Assembly: GCF_037893015.1 (NCBI RefSeq)
Contig: NC_133662.1
Span: 269,149,944-269,213,943 of the forward strand
Length of the DNA stretch: 64,000 bases
Origin: Macrotis lagotis
Taxonomy: Eukaryota > Chordata > Mammalia > Peramelemorphia > Peramelidae
Direction of reading: 5' to 3'
The notes beneath the pieces were generated by a model that saw only the letters and a program-made list of their open reading frames with translations, was not told the DNA's origin and did not search any database. Both the position numbers and the translations under genes were made by a program. Shown here one piece after another: positions 23,986 to 34,504 of this stretch (position 1 is its first letter; every line of letters starts with the position of its first letter).

Positions 23986-24220
23986 TATTACTATTATTTT
24001 TTTCTCCCCCCTTTACTTTTTTGCCCAAGCAAGTCTATCTATATTCATGGGAGGAGGGGTATTTTGTTTACTTGTAAACAAGTATATTTTATTAATGTAA
24101 AGAAAAACATTTGTACAAAATGAGAATAAAAAATAAATTAAAAAAAGAATGGTATTTCCATTAAATAGAGAAGCATTTTGTCAGAATATATGGATAGGAA
24201 TCCTAGCCAAGAGAGAGAGA

Positions 24221-24222
<2 letters not shown>

Positions 24223-24312
<90 letters not shown>

Positions 24313-24495
24313 CAGAGACAGAGTGAGAGTGAGAGTGAGAGTGAGACAGAGACAGAGACAGAGACAGAGACAGAGACAGAGACAGAAACAGAGACAGAGA
24401 CAGAGACAGAAAGAGTGAGAGAGACAGACATAGAGACATTCAGAGAGACAGAGAAAGAGTATGAGAGACAGAGAGATAGAGACAGAGAGATAGCA
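24223..24495. repeat. (GT)n-(GA)n-(GAGACA)n microsatellite stack
   Basis: About 22 GT units (24223-24267), about 20 GA units (to 24306), then GAGACA/GAGAGT-type hexamers to about 24495. Long open frames on both strands are artefacts. Confidence 0.95.
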
Positions 24496-24520
24496 AGGTG
24501 TATTTGCATTTATGTATTTA

Positions 24521-24690
24521 TGGTGGTAGCAGTAGTGGTGGTGGTGGTGGTGGTAGTAGTGGTGGTGGTGGTGGTAGTAGTGGTGGTGGTGGTAGTAGTG
24601 GTGGTGGTGGTAGTGGTGGTGGTAGTAGTAGTGGTGGTGGTGGTAGTGGTGGTGGTGGTGGTGGTGGTAGCAGTAGAAGTAGTAGAAGAC
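24521..24690. repeat. (GTG)n trinucleotide tract
   Basis: About 170 bp of GTG/GTA triplets. Open frames of Gly-Ser, Val or Thr runs here are not genes. Confidence 0.95.
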
Positions 24691-24769
24691 ACACTAATAT
24701 TACTAATAATAGCTACCCTACACTTGGCACTTCATAAACATTATCTCATTTTAGCTTTCTATCACTCTG

Positions 24770-25640
24770 TTTACCCAAGGTTAAAGATATCATTGTTCCC
24801 ATTTTACCCAAGAGAAAACTAAGACAGAGAGAGGTTAAGTGACTCTCCCAGGATTTCATAGCTAGTAAATGTCTGTAGTTAGATTTGAACTCTCATTTTT
24901 TCAATCAATCCATCAATAACCATTTAATAGGTACCTACTGTCTTCTAGGTACTTTGCTAAGACCCGGGAATACAAAAAGAATCAAAAGATAGTCCCTGCC
25001 CTCATGAAGCTTGAAATGTAATGGGGAAGACAACAAACACACATACACAAAGCGAGCTGCCCACAGAATCAACAGGAGAGACTTAACCGAGGGGAAATAG
25101 AAGGGCAACAGCGGAATTAAGAGAGATTGTGGAGAAGGATTCTTGTGGGATTTGGATTGTGATTTGCAGAAAGATAAGGGAAATCAGTAGTTTAAGGGGA
25201 GGATGAAGAGCATTTGTTGCATGAGGATAGCCAGAGAAAGGGTCTGGAATCAAGAGTTAGAATATCTTGTTTATGGGACAATCATAGGTCAGGTCACTGG
25301 CTCAAAGTGCTGGGGGAGTAAAAGAGGAAGGGGTTTAGGTTATGAAGGACTTTGAATGCCCAACAGAGTATTTTGCATTTGCTCCTAGAGAGAATAGGGA
25401 CCACTGGAGTTAATAGAGGGAGATGACATGCCCAGACCTGCACTTAAAAAAAAATTACTCGAGGGCTAAATGAAGGATGGATTGGAGTGGGAAAAGATGT
25501 GAGGCAGTCAGCCCAACCCAAAGGCCATTACAATAGTTCAGGCACAAGGTGATGAGGGTCTGCACCAGAATGGAAGCAGTATCAGAAGAGAGTGTAAAGA
25601 ATTTCACCTTGGCACCATATTGGATATGAGGAAACAATAA
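24770..25640. repeat. MIR (-) followed by long old interspersed repeat (+)
   Basis: An antisense MIR at 24770-24900 is followed by a long old repeat at 24905-25625. The latter includes 'aataggtacctactgtcttc', 'agtccctgccctcatgaagc', 'ttatgaaggactttgaatgc' and 'ggattggagtgggaaaagat'. This is the fullest local copy of a family also seen at 7120, 11690, 46330 and 48470. I recognise the type as mammal-wide but cannot name it. Confidence 0.55.
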
Positions 25641-25984
25641 TAGTTAATAGCAGTAGTAGTAGTAGCAGTAAAGTAGTGCAGTAGTAGATAGTGAGGAATC
25701 CAGTGAGAGACAGTGAGGAATCCAGAATGATTCCTATTTTCTGAGCCTAAGGGACTGGGAAGATGATGGTACCCTCTAGAACAATAGGGAAAGTGAGGGT
25801 TGGTCATGTTTTAAGAGCAAATATAATGCATTCATTTTGGACAAATTGAGTTTAAGATGTCTGCCTAATTTGAGGCAGAGGACTTTATCCACTGTGCTAC
25901 CTAACTGCCCTAAGAACATTATTAGTCATCCAAGGAACACACTTTGCTTCCAATCTTTGTCCTAAATAGGGATAGGTAAATTCT

Positions 25985-26108
25985 TTTTTTTTTAATTTTT
26001 TTTTTTTTTATTTAAGGCAATGGGGTTGAGTAACTTGTCCAAGGTCACACAGCTAGGCAATTATGAAGTGTCTGAGTTTAGATTTGAACTCAGGTCCTAG
26101 CTGCCCCC
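25985..26108 (-). mobile_element. Marsupial tRNA-derived SINE, antisense, 5' truncated
   Basis: Poly-T, then 'aaggcaatggggttgagtaa' to 'aggtcctagctgccc'. Flanks 'agggataggtaaattct' (25968-25984) and 'agggatgggtagattct' (26109-26125) form a 17-bp target-site duplication with two mismatches. Confidence 0.85.
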
Positions 26109-26129
26109 AGGGATGGGTAGATTCTAAAC

Positions 26130-27915
26130 TTCCAAATTACTCCATGATTGGGAAGAAATCATTGTATCGATTGAATGAGACTAATTCTCTATTTGTACAT
26201 TTTGAGTATTGATGGCTTCATTTAAGTGAAAAGTTTAACATTCTCCCATTGGTGAGTTTCTCTTATGGTTCCTATTTTGTGTAAGGACTTTTCAGAATTT
26301 TGTGACTTCAGTATCATGGACTTGAGTTAGGTATCTTTATCTCCCTCCTCTTTCTCCTCTTCCTCCTCATTTCAGATCCCTTTTTTGTGTTGTGTTCTTG
26401 GGGACAGGAAGTAACACTTTTTGGCTTCTATCTATATCTCTAAGTTTTAGCATTGTGCCTGGTCCATTGTAAGCATTTAGTAAATGTTTTTTCCTTCCTT
26501 TTTTTTTTCTTCTTTCATTCCTTTTTTTCCTTCTCTCCTTTTTTTCCCTTCTTTTTTTCCTTTCCATACTCTCATCAGTGAAACACCCCATCTTAGATTC
26601 ATCTACAACCACATCTCCTTTGTTTATATGATTGTCATAAAATTATAGATTTTGACTTGGAAAGGAGTTTGGAGTCAAATTCCTCATTTTAAAGATGAAG
26701 AAACTAGGGATAAAATATTATGTCTCTTGCCTAGGGTTAAGCTTAAGCCTAGATTGGGAGAAACTCATAGTTGGTTCAACAAAAATGGCATCAGAAGACT
26801 CTATAGGCTTTTTAAAAGATTTTTTAGTCTTATAAATCCCCATTAGTAAGATTTCTTCCCTAGATCCATCCCTTTTGTCTCCATGTTGTTCATTTGGATG
26901 TATGATTATCTTAACAGAATTTCATTTCTACTGAAAAATAAGCCTTTTGGAATTCTCGATGACTTGATGAATTCTTTCAAAGCTGCTGTTTTAAGGTATC
27001 TGTCTCCCCCTCCTCCCTTTGAGCAATTCTTTAGCTGAAAGTTTTACATTATTAATGCCCCAGAAGAGTCCAATGACTGCACTGCTCCACTGACTTCCAA
27101 CAAACAACATGGTCAACTCAAAAAAACACAGTAGTTTTACATGACAAAAATAATTTTTATGATTCCAAATACAGTATTTTTTTTTGAAATTCCTAATTTC
27201 ACTTGCCTCTGTTAAATTCCCATTGGAGAAGGAAATGACAAATCACTTCAGAATCTTTGCCAAGAAACCTTCAAATGGGTCACAAAGGGTCTAACCCAGC
27301 TGAATGAATGAACAAAAGCAAAAATTAAATTACTATTATTTCTATTTTCAACCCTTCTTTTCCTATTCAACTCCCGAATTATCAGACATGCATTTTGAAA
27401 TGGTGCTGGGAGAAAAGAGCTTCATTTGACAACAATCCACTTCCTAATCCAGGAGAAGAGTTCAAGATAAATAAAAAAAAATTCACTAAATGTGGAATTA
27501 GATTATTAATAGAAAAAAAGAAAACAAAGACTAGAAGGGTATCATTAAAGTGAAAGAAGATTTTTTTAAAAATTATTCTATAAGTAGTGACCTCAGTTCA
27601 GTTCCTTTTTTGATAAAATATTCAAAATAAAATGAGGAATGGGGTATCACAAGCAAGCAAATTTTTCCAGTCAGAAACATGAATAATTTTCAAGCAGATA
27701 CTTTTGGACTATATATTGATGATCCCAATATAATTGTTTTGAGTAAGCCTGAAAAGGACCTATGTACCAAACAATTATGTTTATCCTTGATTTCTTTGAC
27801 ATATAGGACACACAATTCCCATTGCCATGAGATGGCTAATGAATTGCCTTAAACATATCATTAGATGGTTTATACAAGACACTCTTCACTTTCAAATTGT
27901 CATTTAAACTATCTA
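26130..27915. other. No gene seen
   Basis: AT-rich, with T-rich patches at 26490-26560 and an L2-like tail near 26440-26500 ('gcatttagtaaatgtttttt'). It lies 3' of gene B exon 2 on the minus strand. No later AHR exon was recognised. Confidence 0.45.
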
Positions 27916-28793
27916 TACTGAAATTTGACAAAGGATATTTTGTGTGAGTAAGGATAGGAAATGAGCAATGAGGACAGGAAAATCCGTGAGAAGGCATTAA
28001 GGTCTATAAAAAGGAAGAGATGATAAAGATGATGGTGATGATGACAGTTCATTTAATAAATATATCACAAAATAGAATGCAGCAAAGCAATGATGAAATA
28101 ATATGACAAACCCACTCTCCAGATTTCTTTAATATGAATTGATGCACATGTCACCAAATTCATCCCCCAGAGCCAAAAATATAGGCACAAATACATACAA
28201 GGGTGTAGAGAAGAAATGCATATCCTAGAATAAACAGATTCACTAGAAAGAACCCTTAGACAATGGAGAAAAGTCCTCTATCAAAGGAAAATATTACAAA
28301 TCTGATTTTTTGTATTTTTTAAGAAAAACATAAAACAATTGCTTTTCTAAATAAGTTTGTTTTTAGCTTCTTAAGCGATGTCAAAAGACCAATTCCAAAC
28401 TTCAAAGAATAGTCTCCTTAGGTGACTTTGTGACTTCCAGTAGTTCCCTTTGACTTTTATTCTAACCACACACTCATTTCAATACCTTTCTTGAAACCGT
28501 TTGTACCCAAATATGACAAAGGATATTGCAGAACGTCTATATCAATGATGCTAGAATTGGAGAAGACCTAGAAAGGCATCAAAGGCCATAAAAAAAGGAA
28601 AGGAAGATGGTGGCAAGAATGAAAGCATAATTATCAAGCATGTCACTTGTTGGACTAAACATCAAAAGGGATGATTGATGCCTGGAAAACCAACTGTCAA
28701 GATTTCAGCAATGCGAATGAGTGAGCTCCAATCACCAGGATGCTTGTCTCTGACCCAATGCACATAGAGACACATATAGACAACCAGGTACAC

Positions 28794-28800
<7 letters not shown>
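27916..28800. repeat. Diverged direct duplication, about 590-bp period
   Basis: 27920-28220 and 28505-28800 share ordered blocks: 'tgacaaaggatatt' in both, 'aaggcattaaggtctataaa' versus 'aaggcatcaaaggccataaa', and 'gatttctttaatatgaattg' versus 'gatttcagcaatgcgaatga'. The match is weak, so it may be an old segmental duplication or two copies of an unknown repeat. Confidence 0.5.
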
Positions 28801-28826
<26 letters not shown>

Positions 28827-28838
28827 AACACACACACC
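28791..28838. repeat. (CA)n microsatellite
   Basis: CA repeat with three CAAACA interruptions. Confidence 0.95.
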
Positions 28839-29911
28839 AAATACATCTGGAGGTGCAGCTGACACCTCAAAACAGACAGATGCTCCTCAAACCAATGAAT
28901 AGAAGCATGTTCGAAAAAATTTTTGATTGTTTATCTGAATAACTTCCAAATGGAGAAACCATTACGCACGGCCAGAACAACAAAGATCTCTTTTAAACAA
29001 AACCAAGATCTCGCTAAAAATAGAACCTCAAGTGGAAACATTGCTTGTCTTTCTATGGAGAATAGGCTACATGGAGCAAATAGATCATGGAAGGAGTTTC
29101 AGTCAAAATTGGCATAGACAGCTACTGTCTTGTAGCCATGCTTGTAGCTGCCAGATCTAAGTGATACTGGTAAGATTATTGGACTAATGGACAGATATGT
29201 TAATATTTTTCTATTTTCTGGAGTAGTGATTCAGATTTCCTCTAGAGAAGGAAATTCTTTAAATTGATCTATGACTTTCAGAGTTGAAATTGCTTTTTTT
29301 CTTCAGAAAAGAGATCAGAGCTCATTAAGATAGAGCTTCCTCTTTCCTTTTATTCCTTCTTGTTCATTTGAAAGACTAGGATCATGGAAAATCATTCCCA
29401 AAAGTGAACATTTCTAGAAGATGCAAAATAATTGGACTGAAGAAATAGTATCTGCATAGAAAGTCAATGGTTTTGAAGCTTTCCCGCACCTTCTCACAGG
29501 TCTGCACTAAACTTACTACCAAGAACTAGCATTCAATATTCATCTCCGAGTCACGTTTGTTTTGGAAGAGTCCAAGCAATTCTTATACTTCACACAACAA
29601 ACTGACCTGCCTTAGCAATTCCAGAATTCATTTTTTTCTCACATGATGAAAATGAATTGAATTTATTCTTATTGAGGACAAAAAAAGGAATTCCACTAGG
29701 AATCAATGATGCAGGAGAGTCTTATTTGGGAAGAGGATTTCATAGAGATGATGGTGGCTATAGTAATCATAGTGGTCACTTCTAAATCACTTTAAAGAGG
29801 AGAACAAAATAGTTTTCCCAAACCATTTTTTGTTGTTGTTGGAGACTACCCCTTTGCCCCTTCTCATCCCCTTGGGTAAGATCTGAAGTGAGCCAGGGGC
29901 CCAAGGCTTAC
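28839..29911. other. Presumed intron 2 of gene B
   Basis: Sequence directly 3' of the gene B exon 2 donor on the minus strand. No exon 3 was recognised. Confidence 0.5.
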
Positions 29912-30099
29912 CTTGGAAGAAGCTCTGAGTACGCAGGTAGCTAACAGTAAGACGGAGGATGGACAGTTTATCTAAGCTGGAGATGACCTCGTTGGGAAAG
30001 GGCAGAAGACTGGCCAGGCTCTCCATCTCAGAGTTCAGCCTCTCCCTGTGCCGCTTGGAGGGGTTTGCCTTGATACCTTCAGAAAGAGGCAACTTGGCC
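29912..30099 (-). CDS. AHR: Gene B exon 2: bHLH domain of an AHR-family receptor
   Basis: Encodes the DNA-binding and dimerisation bHLH of an aryl hydrocarbon receptor-type transcription factor, the ligand-activated partner of ARNT. After the acceptor ('ccaactacag|ggcc') it reads [20 protein letters not shown], then [20 protein letters not shown], then [20 protein letters not shown]. The family signature NPSKRHR.RLN, the LASLLPFP helix 1 end and the LDKLS.LRL..SYLR helix 2 are all present. The exon is 188 nt, enters in phase 2 and leaves in phase 1 at 'ttccaag|gtaag', as in AHR exon 2. It joins exon 1 at 32365 to create the Thr codon acg. The domain is clearly more diverged from human AHR than an AHR1 orthologue should be. 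SFFQ and YAGR..RKP recall AHRR or AHR2. No exons 3 onward were found in this window. Confidence 0.9.
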
Positions 30100-30930
30100 C
30101 TGTAGTTGGGGGGTGGGAGGGGCAAAAGCAGACATGTTACAATGGTAGGACTTCCCCCTCCTGCTCCAACTCCTCAGGAAACAAGGGGAGAGAAGGACCC
30201 AGTATTGTTCATGGGCTTCTAGTCACACACTCCCAAGCTTCCTTTAAATCATCTGATCTGGGAAACAGGCTGAAGGATGTTGACTTCGATCTTGGATCTT
30301 CAGATTCAAAGTAAGGATCATAAAAGAGCCTACTCCTGCTACAGGGAAATGGCTTTCTTTTCTCAGGGTTCCAATTCAATTCAAATAGCATTTATGGGGC
30401 TCTGGCAGACCTCAACTTGGAGCATCTCTTTCCTCAGAAGGGATCATCCCTTCCAAGAAGGCCCAGGGCAAAGGCGGGACCTTTTGTTCCATAATCTTTC
30501 CATCTTTTAACCTGTGTTAAGACCTCAACACTTCAAAATGAGGATCCACAAAGACTAGAGCCCTCTGGACCTCTCCAAAGTCTGGAGGCATCTCCCATGA
30601 TGCCAGCCAAGGGCAAAGATGGCTAGATCATGGAGACCTCCCACACAATATGGGTGCGGATGGAGAGTCCTCTGACCAGTCTATAATCAAATGACAACAA
30701 AGCATCGAACTTGGGCTCCATCCTGGTTTGGATGCCACAGACAACATCCTGCTCATTCTCAGTGATGTGGAGGTACGAAGAAAATATTCTTCTGAAACGG
30801 AAACTTTCAGTGGAGTCTTTCATTGGAAGAATTCGAATCAGGTGCATTTCCTAATGGGAGCAGCAGACTGGAGCCAGGGAGAAGCTGCTTCTTTCCCCTG
30901 ATTCAGGGTTGGAACTGTTGATGCTGCTGT

Positions 30931-30931
30931 T

Positions 30932-30988
<57 letters not shown>
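30931..30988. repeat. (TG)n microsatellite
   Basis: About 28 uninterrupted TG units in gene B intron 1. Confidence 0.97.
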
Positions 30989-30989
<1 letters not shown>

Positions 30990-31004
30990 TTTTGTTCTTG
31001 ACCT

Positions 31005-31285
31005 GGAGGAGGTGATGCCATGACCAGTAAGGGAATCAGATTTGAGGGAGGGCGGGGGAGGGGCTGTGCTAAGTCAGCAGCCTCACCTTCTCCTCTGGAG
31101 CCATCTGGGTCCAGTGGCCAGACAGGAATCAGGACGATAGAGAGGGTCCTGGCAATCAGGTTTAAATGGACTGGCCAGGGTCACACAACTAGTAAGTGTC
31201 AAGTATCTGAGGCTGGATTTGAACTCAGGTCCTCCTGACACCAGGGTCGGTGTTCTAGCTAGGGAGCCACGTAGCTGTCCATATC
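31005..31285 (-). mobile_element. CORE-SINE with LINE-like tail, antisense
   Basis: 'ggaggtgatgccatgaccag', 'gctgtgctaagtcagcagcc', 'ggagccatctgggtccagtg', 'ctggccagggtcacacaact' and 'ggatttgaactcaggtcctc' run in the antisense order of this SINE type. Confidence 0.8.
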
Positions 31286-32364
31286 CAGGTCAGATAGCGT
31301 TCCAGAGTCTGGGCAGTGGAGGACTTAGGAACAGGCAGACTGTGGTAGAGGGCCAGAGAGCCGAAAGTACAGCATATGGGTTCAAATCTCAATTCTACCA
31401 CCTATGAGCTAAACTGGCCTTGAGAAAACTCCCTGGGCTTCAGTTTCCTCTCAGGAAAATGGAGCAGGGGTGCAGGGTTGGGCTTTGGGGGTACTGCCCA
31501 TAGCTTAATTTGACCCCCATGTTGGGGGGGGGGATGAACAAGGGCTTCCTCTGCTGAACCGTGGAGGAGGGAGGGAGCTGCGCATTCGGAGCAGAACCAG
31601 ATCCTTCCTAGCACCAGGGCCAGTGGGAGCCAAGCCTCATCTTAGGTCCAAGACCCCCCCCCAACTGACTGGCACCTAGAGACTGGAAGGCAGTTGGGGG
31701 CTATTCCGTGCAACTGTCTGTTTCCTGAGGCCCAGACAGGGCCGAGACTTGCCCAGGGCCCTCCCCAGCTCGTGCCTCCAGCCAGCTCCTGGGATTCCAA
31801 GGGGAATGCCAGGCACCGTCCAGTCCAAATGCCCTCATTTTCCAGCTGAAGAAACCGAGTTTCCGAGGTGGCCGCTCTCTGCAGCTTTTCCTGGGCGGCG
31901 GAGGAAGGGTCCTCCCTGCCGGCCTCCCTGCCGGCCTCCCCCCCGCGGCTCGGGAGCTGCCCACCCCTCCTTGGAGCCGCAGCGGCTCCCCAAGGCCGGG
32001 CGGGCTCAGGGCGGACCCCGGGGCGCAGAAAGGGGGTGACCCTCGGCCCAGGAGCATCGAGCCCTGTTCTTCCGAGCAGGCGCCCCGGAGCTCCCCAAGA
32101 GAAGAGGCGGAGGTAAGGATGGGGAGGGGGCCGAAAGGGGCCCGGAGAGGGGCAGGGACTTGCCCAGGGGCATCCAGCAGCTGAGGAGCAGGATCGCGAA
32201 GGGACGTGAGCGTCCGGGGGAGCCCCGGGAACTCGCGGGGGCCGGGGAAGCCTCCCGCCGCCTCGCCTGCTTGCCCGTGCCCAGCTGCGAGGCGCCCCCG
32301 GCGCGCCCCCCACCCCGGCCCCGCTCCCGGGGGCAGCGTTACCCGCCCCCGGCCTGGCACTCAC

Positions 32365-32405
32365 GTCCTGGGCGCGGGCTTCCTCCGGCGGCGGCCGGCG
32401 TACAT
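32365..32405 (-). CDS. AHR: Gene B exon 1: start codon and basic N-terminus
   Basis: Starts at ATG 32405-32403 in a fair context ('gccgcaccatgt', A at -3) and reads MYAGRRRRKPAPR plus 'ac' before the donor gtgagt. This matches the first coding exon of AHR-family genes, which ends with Y-A-x-R-K-R-R-K-P followed by a phase-2 intron. The RRRRKP cluster and KRHRER in exon 2 together form the bipartite nuclear localisation signal known for AHR. It lacks the few residues that precede the YA motif in human AHR. Phase and family match make this exon secure despite its length. Confidence 0.85.
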
Positions 32406-32414
32406 GGTGCGGCC

Positions 32415-32446
32415 GGGGCGCGGGTCTGGCTGGGCGCGGGGCGGGG
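32415..32446 (+). other. G-quadruplex-capable motif
   Basis: Five G-runs (32415-32418, 32422-32424, 32432-32434, 32438-32441, 32443-32446) with loops of 3, 7, 3 and 1 nt satisfy the G3+N1-7 rule. It begins 10 bp upstream of the gene B ATG, on the strand opposite to its mRNA. Confidence 0.6.
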
Positions 32447-32924
32447 ACGCCGACCTTGGCCTCCTGCAGCCCGTCCCCTCCCCGGCCCGGCCCGGGCCCG
32501 CCCACCGGGCGCCTCCGCCTGGCCCCTGCCTCGGGGCTCTGGCTGCGCCCCCCGCCGCACCCCGGGGCCCCAGCTACGCCCTCCCCGGCACCCACGGCGG
32601 GCCAGCTGCCACCCTGCCTCTAGATGGCCGGGCCCCCGCTGTCTCCATCAGAAGAGCAGCGTGCCACGTCCTGGAGCCCCAGGCAGGCCGAGGTCCTAGA
32701 AGGGGCCCACGGAACCTCCCCGTGTCGCCCCCCATAAGGGCCAGAGCCCAGGACGTGCCAAGGGAATGCCCAAATAGCTCAGGCCCAGAGAGCCCCGGCT
32801 GGAGGGGAGACTAAGGCGTGGCCCAACCAGCCTGAAGTCGGAGGAAGACCAGGTTGCAGTCGCGGTCTTGCTCACCCAAGTACGATGCCCACCCGCTACC
32901 CCACCCTCTCCTTCACGAGGACGT

Positions 32925-33185
32925 CTGTGTGGCGCCGTGGACCGGGTTCAGATCCAGTCTCAGATGTTTGATACAAGCTGGGTGACCCTGGGCCGGTCAC
33001 TTTGCCTGCTTTCCTTCCCCCAGGCCTTTCTCCAGTCACTCTGATTCCTATCTGCCCACTGGTCCCAGATGGCTCCAGAGGAGAAAGTGAGGCTGTGGCC
33101 TAGGCCCGCCCCCTCCCCCCCACGTCATGGGATCACTTCCCTCATGTCACCGTCTTCTTTCAGAAGGAAGGACAAACAGCAACAG
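32925..33185 (+). mobile_element. CORE-SINE with LINE-like tail
   Basis: 'tgtctgtgtggcgccgtgga', 'ctgggtgaccctgggccggt', 'ctccagtcactctgattcct', 'ccagatggctccagaggag' and tail 'catgtcaccgtcttctttca' with 'gaaggaaggacaaac'. It lies just upstream of the gene B promoter. Confidence 0.75.
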
Positions 33186-33423
33186 CCAGACCCTGCCGGG
33201 AGTCCTGACCTCAGACCTCTAGGCCCATTACAGACCTGTCAACAGAGGCAAGGTCAATGTGGCGGGGAGGCCACTGGGGCCAGGGGGAGGTCGCTGAGGG
33301 GCACGGTAGGAAGCTAAGGATTCTAAAATGGGTGAGGAAGAAGGAGCCTGGCCCGGACTGGGGAGGCAATCACCAGAGGACTCCACTTCATTTTCATTGA
33401 CTTGCCTATTTTGCTGAATGGTA

Positions 33424-33510
33424 TGGGGGGCAGTGAGGGCTAGGGGGGCACTGAGGGCTAGGGGGCAGTGAGGGCTAGGGGGGCAGTGAGGGCTGGGGGG
33501 GGCAGGAGTC
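33424..33510. repeat. Minisatellite, about 4 x 20 bp
   Basis: Four near-identical copies of 'ggggggcagtgagggctag' with small changes in G-run length and one 'cact' variant. Confidence 0.9.
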
Positions 33511-34500
33511 CCAGTTCCCTCTACAGTCAGACAGAGTGTATGCCCTACCAGTTGTAGCCAAGGTGGATAAATGCAGCTTCTGGAAGCCCAGTTCTCCAGT
33601 TCCTCTGGAGAAGAGAGTTGGAATCTGTTTGGGAACCCCCATGGAAAAGGCAGGGGGAGGGAGCTCTAAGTTGAGGGTTCTCTGCTCTTGCCCATCAGAT
33701 GCCAGGCACAGCAAGGCTCCTCAAATTTGACTCTGTCGTTTGACTGTCTCAGAGGTCCCTAGCTCAGTAGGTCACGTGACTCAACGAGTCCAACAGATCA
33801 TTTTTGGGTTCCCCAGGGAACCCCAGTCTCCTCCTAACATCTGGAGCTCAATGTCTTACTCCTCCTTGGTCCCTGTCTCTCACTCACTTTAGCTCCATAG
33901 TCACTCAGTCACCAAGATCTATTCCTTTTAACCCCATTTACCCTCTTTAACAAATGAGGAAACTGAGGTTCAGAGGCATCAAGTGTCTTTTCCAAGGTCA
34001 GGAAGAGCTAGCTCCAGCATGTAAATTTTCTCCCATCAGTCACATCAAGTGCCTGTGTTTATTGATCGATTGAGCAATTCCTTTCTCTCTATTCACATAG
34101 TCTTAGGTCTCCCTCATATTGAAACTTTGGAGAAGTCTTCTGATTGGTCTCAATGAGACCAGCTTGTTCTGCCTCTGATGTAGCCTTCGCACAGCTGCCA
34201 GCTTCACCCAAGACTATAGCACTCCTCTCCTCAAATTCAACAGCACCCTCTTGCCTCTAGCAGAACCTACCAAGCTCTCTTTTGGTTAAAGCCATTCACA
34301 CGGAGTTGTAGCTAACCTTTGCAGACTTCTTCCTTGGTCCCCTCGCATCAGAACCTTGAACCCTGACCCCAAGGATCCGGCAGTCACTGGGTCACTTTCT
34401 GTCCCCCTCCACCCCACTGTGCCACACACAGATCTCCCTGCAGCTACCATAACTTCCCAGCTTCCTTTTAAGTGTTGTCTTCTCCCATCAGAATATAAAC
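33511..34500. other. Intergenic; MIR and L2-like fragments
   Basis: Antisense MIR near 33935-34020 ('aaatgaggaaactgaggttc') and L2-like text at about 34160-34490 ('actcctctcctcaaattcaa', 'cttttggttaaagccattca'). No exon recognised. Confidence 0.5.
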
Positions 34501-34504
34501 TCCT

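Larger units (their letters stand above)
20977..24143 (+). mobile_element. HAL1-like (ORF1-only) L1-family retrotransposon
   Basis: A 3.2 kb insertion bounded by a 16-bp perfect target-site duplication 'aaagaatggtatttcc' at 20961-20976 and 24144-24159. Order: GC-rich 5' region (about 20977-21707), L1 ORF1 remnant (21708-22738), a roughly 1.4 kb 3' region without any ORF2, and an A-rich end ('aataaaaaataaattaaa'). ORF1 without ORF2 in an otherwise end-to-end element is the definition of the HAL1 ('half-L1') class. A full L1 with an internal ORF2 deletion is the alternative. ORF1 carries in-frame stops and frameshifts, so the copy is dead. Confidence 0.85.
30100..32364 (-). other. Intron 1 of gene B
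   Basis: About 2.3 kb between exon 1 donor gtgagt and exon 2 acceptor tacag. It contains a (TG)n tract, an antisense CORE-SINE at 31005-31285, a sense MIR near 31370-31470 and the distal half of the CpG island. Confidence 0.8.
31720..32830. promoter_or_regulatory. CpG island / promoter region of gene B
   Basis: A sharply GC- and CpG-rich block in an otherwise AT-rich window. It contains the 41-nt first coding exon of gene B on the minus strand, so it most likely holds that gene's promoter, with transcription starting above 32405. No TATA box was evident. Long open frames across it on both strands are expected from its composition. Confidence 0.8.

Noticed and set aside
23656..24123. 155-codon and overlapping 120-codon frames
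   Set aside because: They lie in SINE-derived sequence of the HAL1 3' region; no protein family resemblance.
24178..24822. 214-codon open frame of Val/Arg-Glu runs and overlapping frames of Ser/Leu/Thr runs
   Set aside because: Entirely explained by dinucleotide, hexanucleotide and GTG repeats.
29912..32405. Gene B as AHRR
   Set aside because: The [13 protein letters not shown] stretch fits AHR better than AHRR, and the neighbour is an AHR with full PAS-B. It was not fully excluded, hence mentioned in the findings.
31642..32595. 317-codon minus-strand open frame across the CpG island, plus 179- and 202-codon plus-strand frames
   Set aside because: Low-complexity Pro/Gly/Arg/Ala composition expected from GC-rich DNA. 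It overlaps the true exon 1 of gene B in the wrong frame, and no domain is recognisable.
32816..32820. GCGTG, the core of the dioxin response element, about 410 bp upstream of the gene B ATG
   Set aside because: A 5-bp core is expected by chance in a CpG island; the flanking bases do not make it convincing evidence of AHR autoregulation.
33424..33510. Regular 20-bp repeats considered as a CRISPR array
   Set aside because: Head-to-tail minisatellite without unique spacers in vertebrate DNA.
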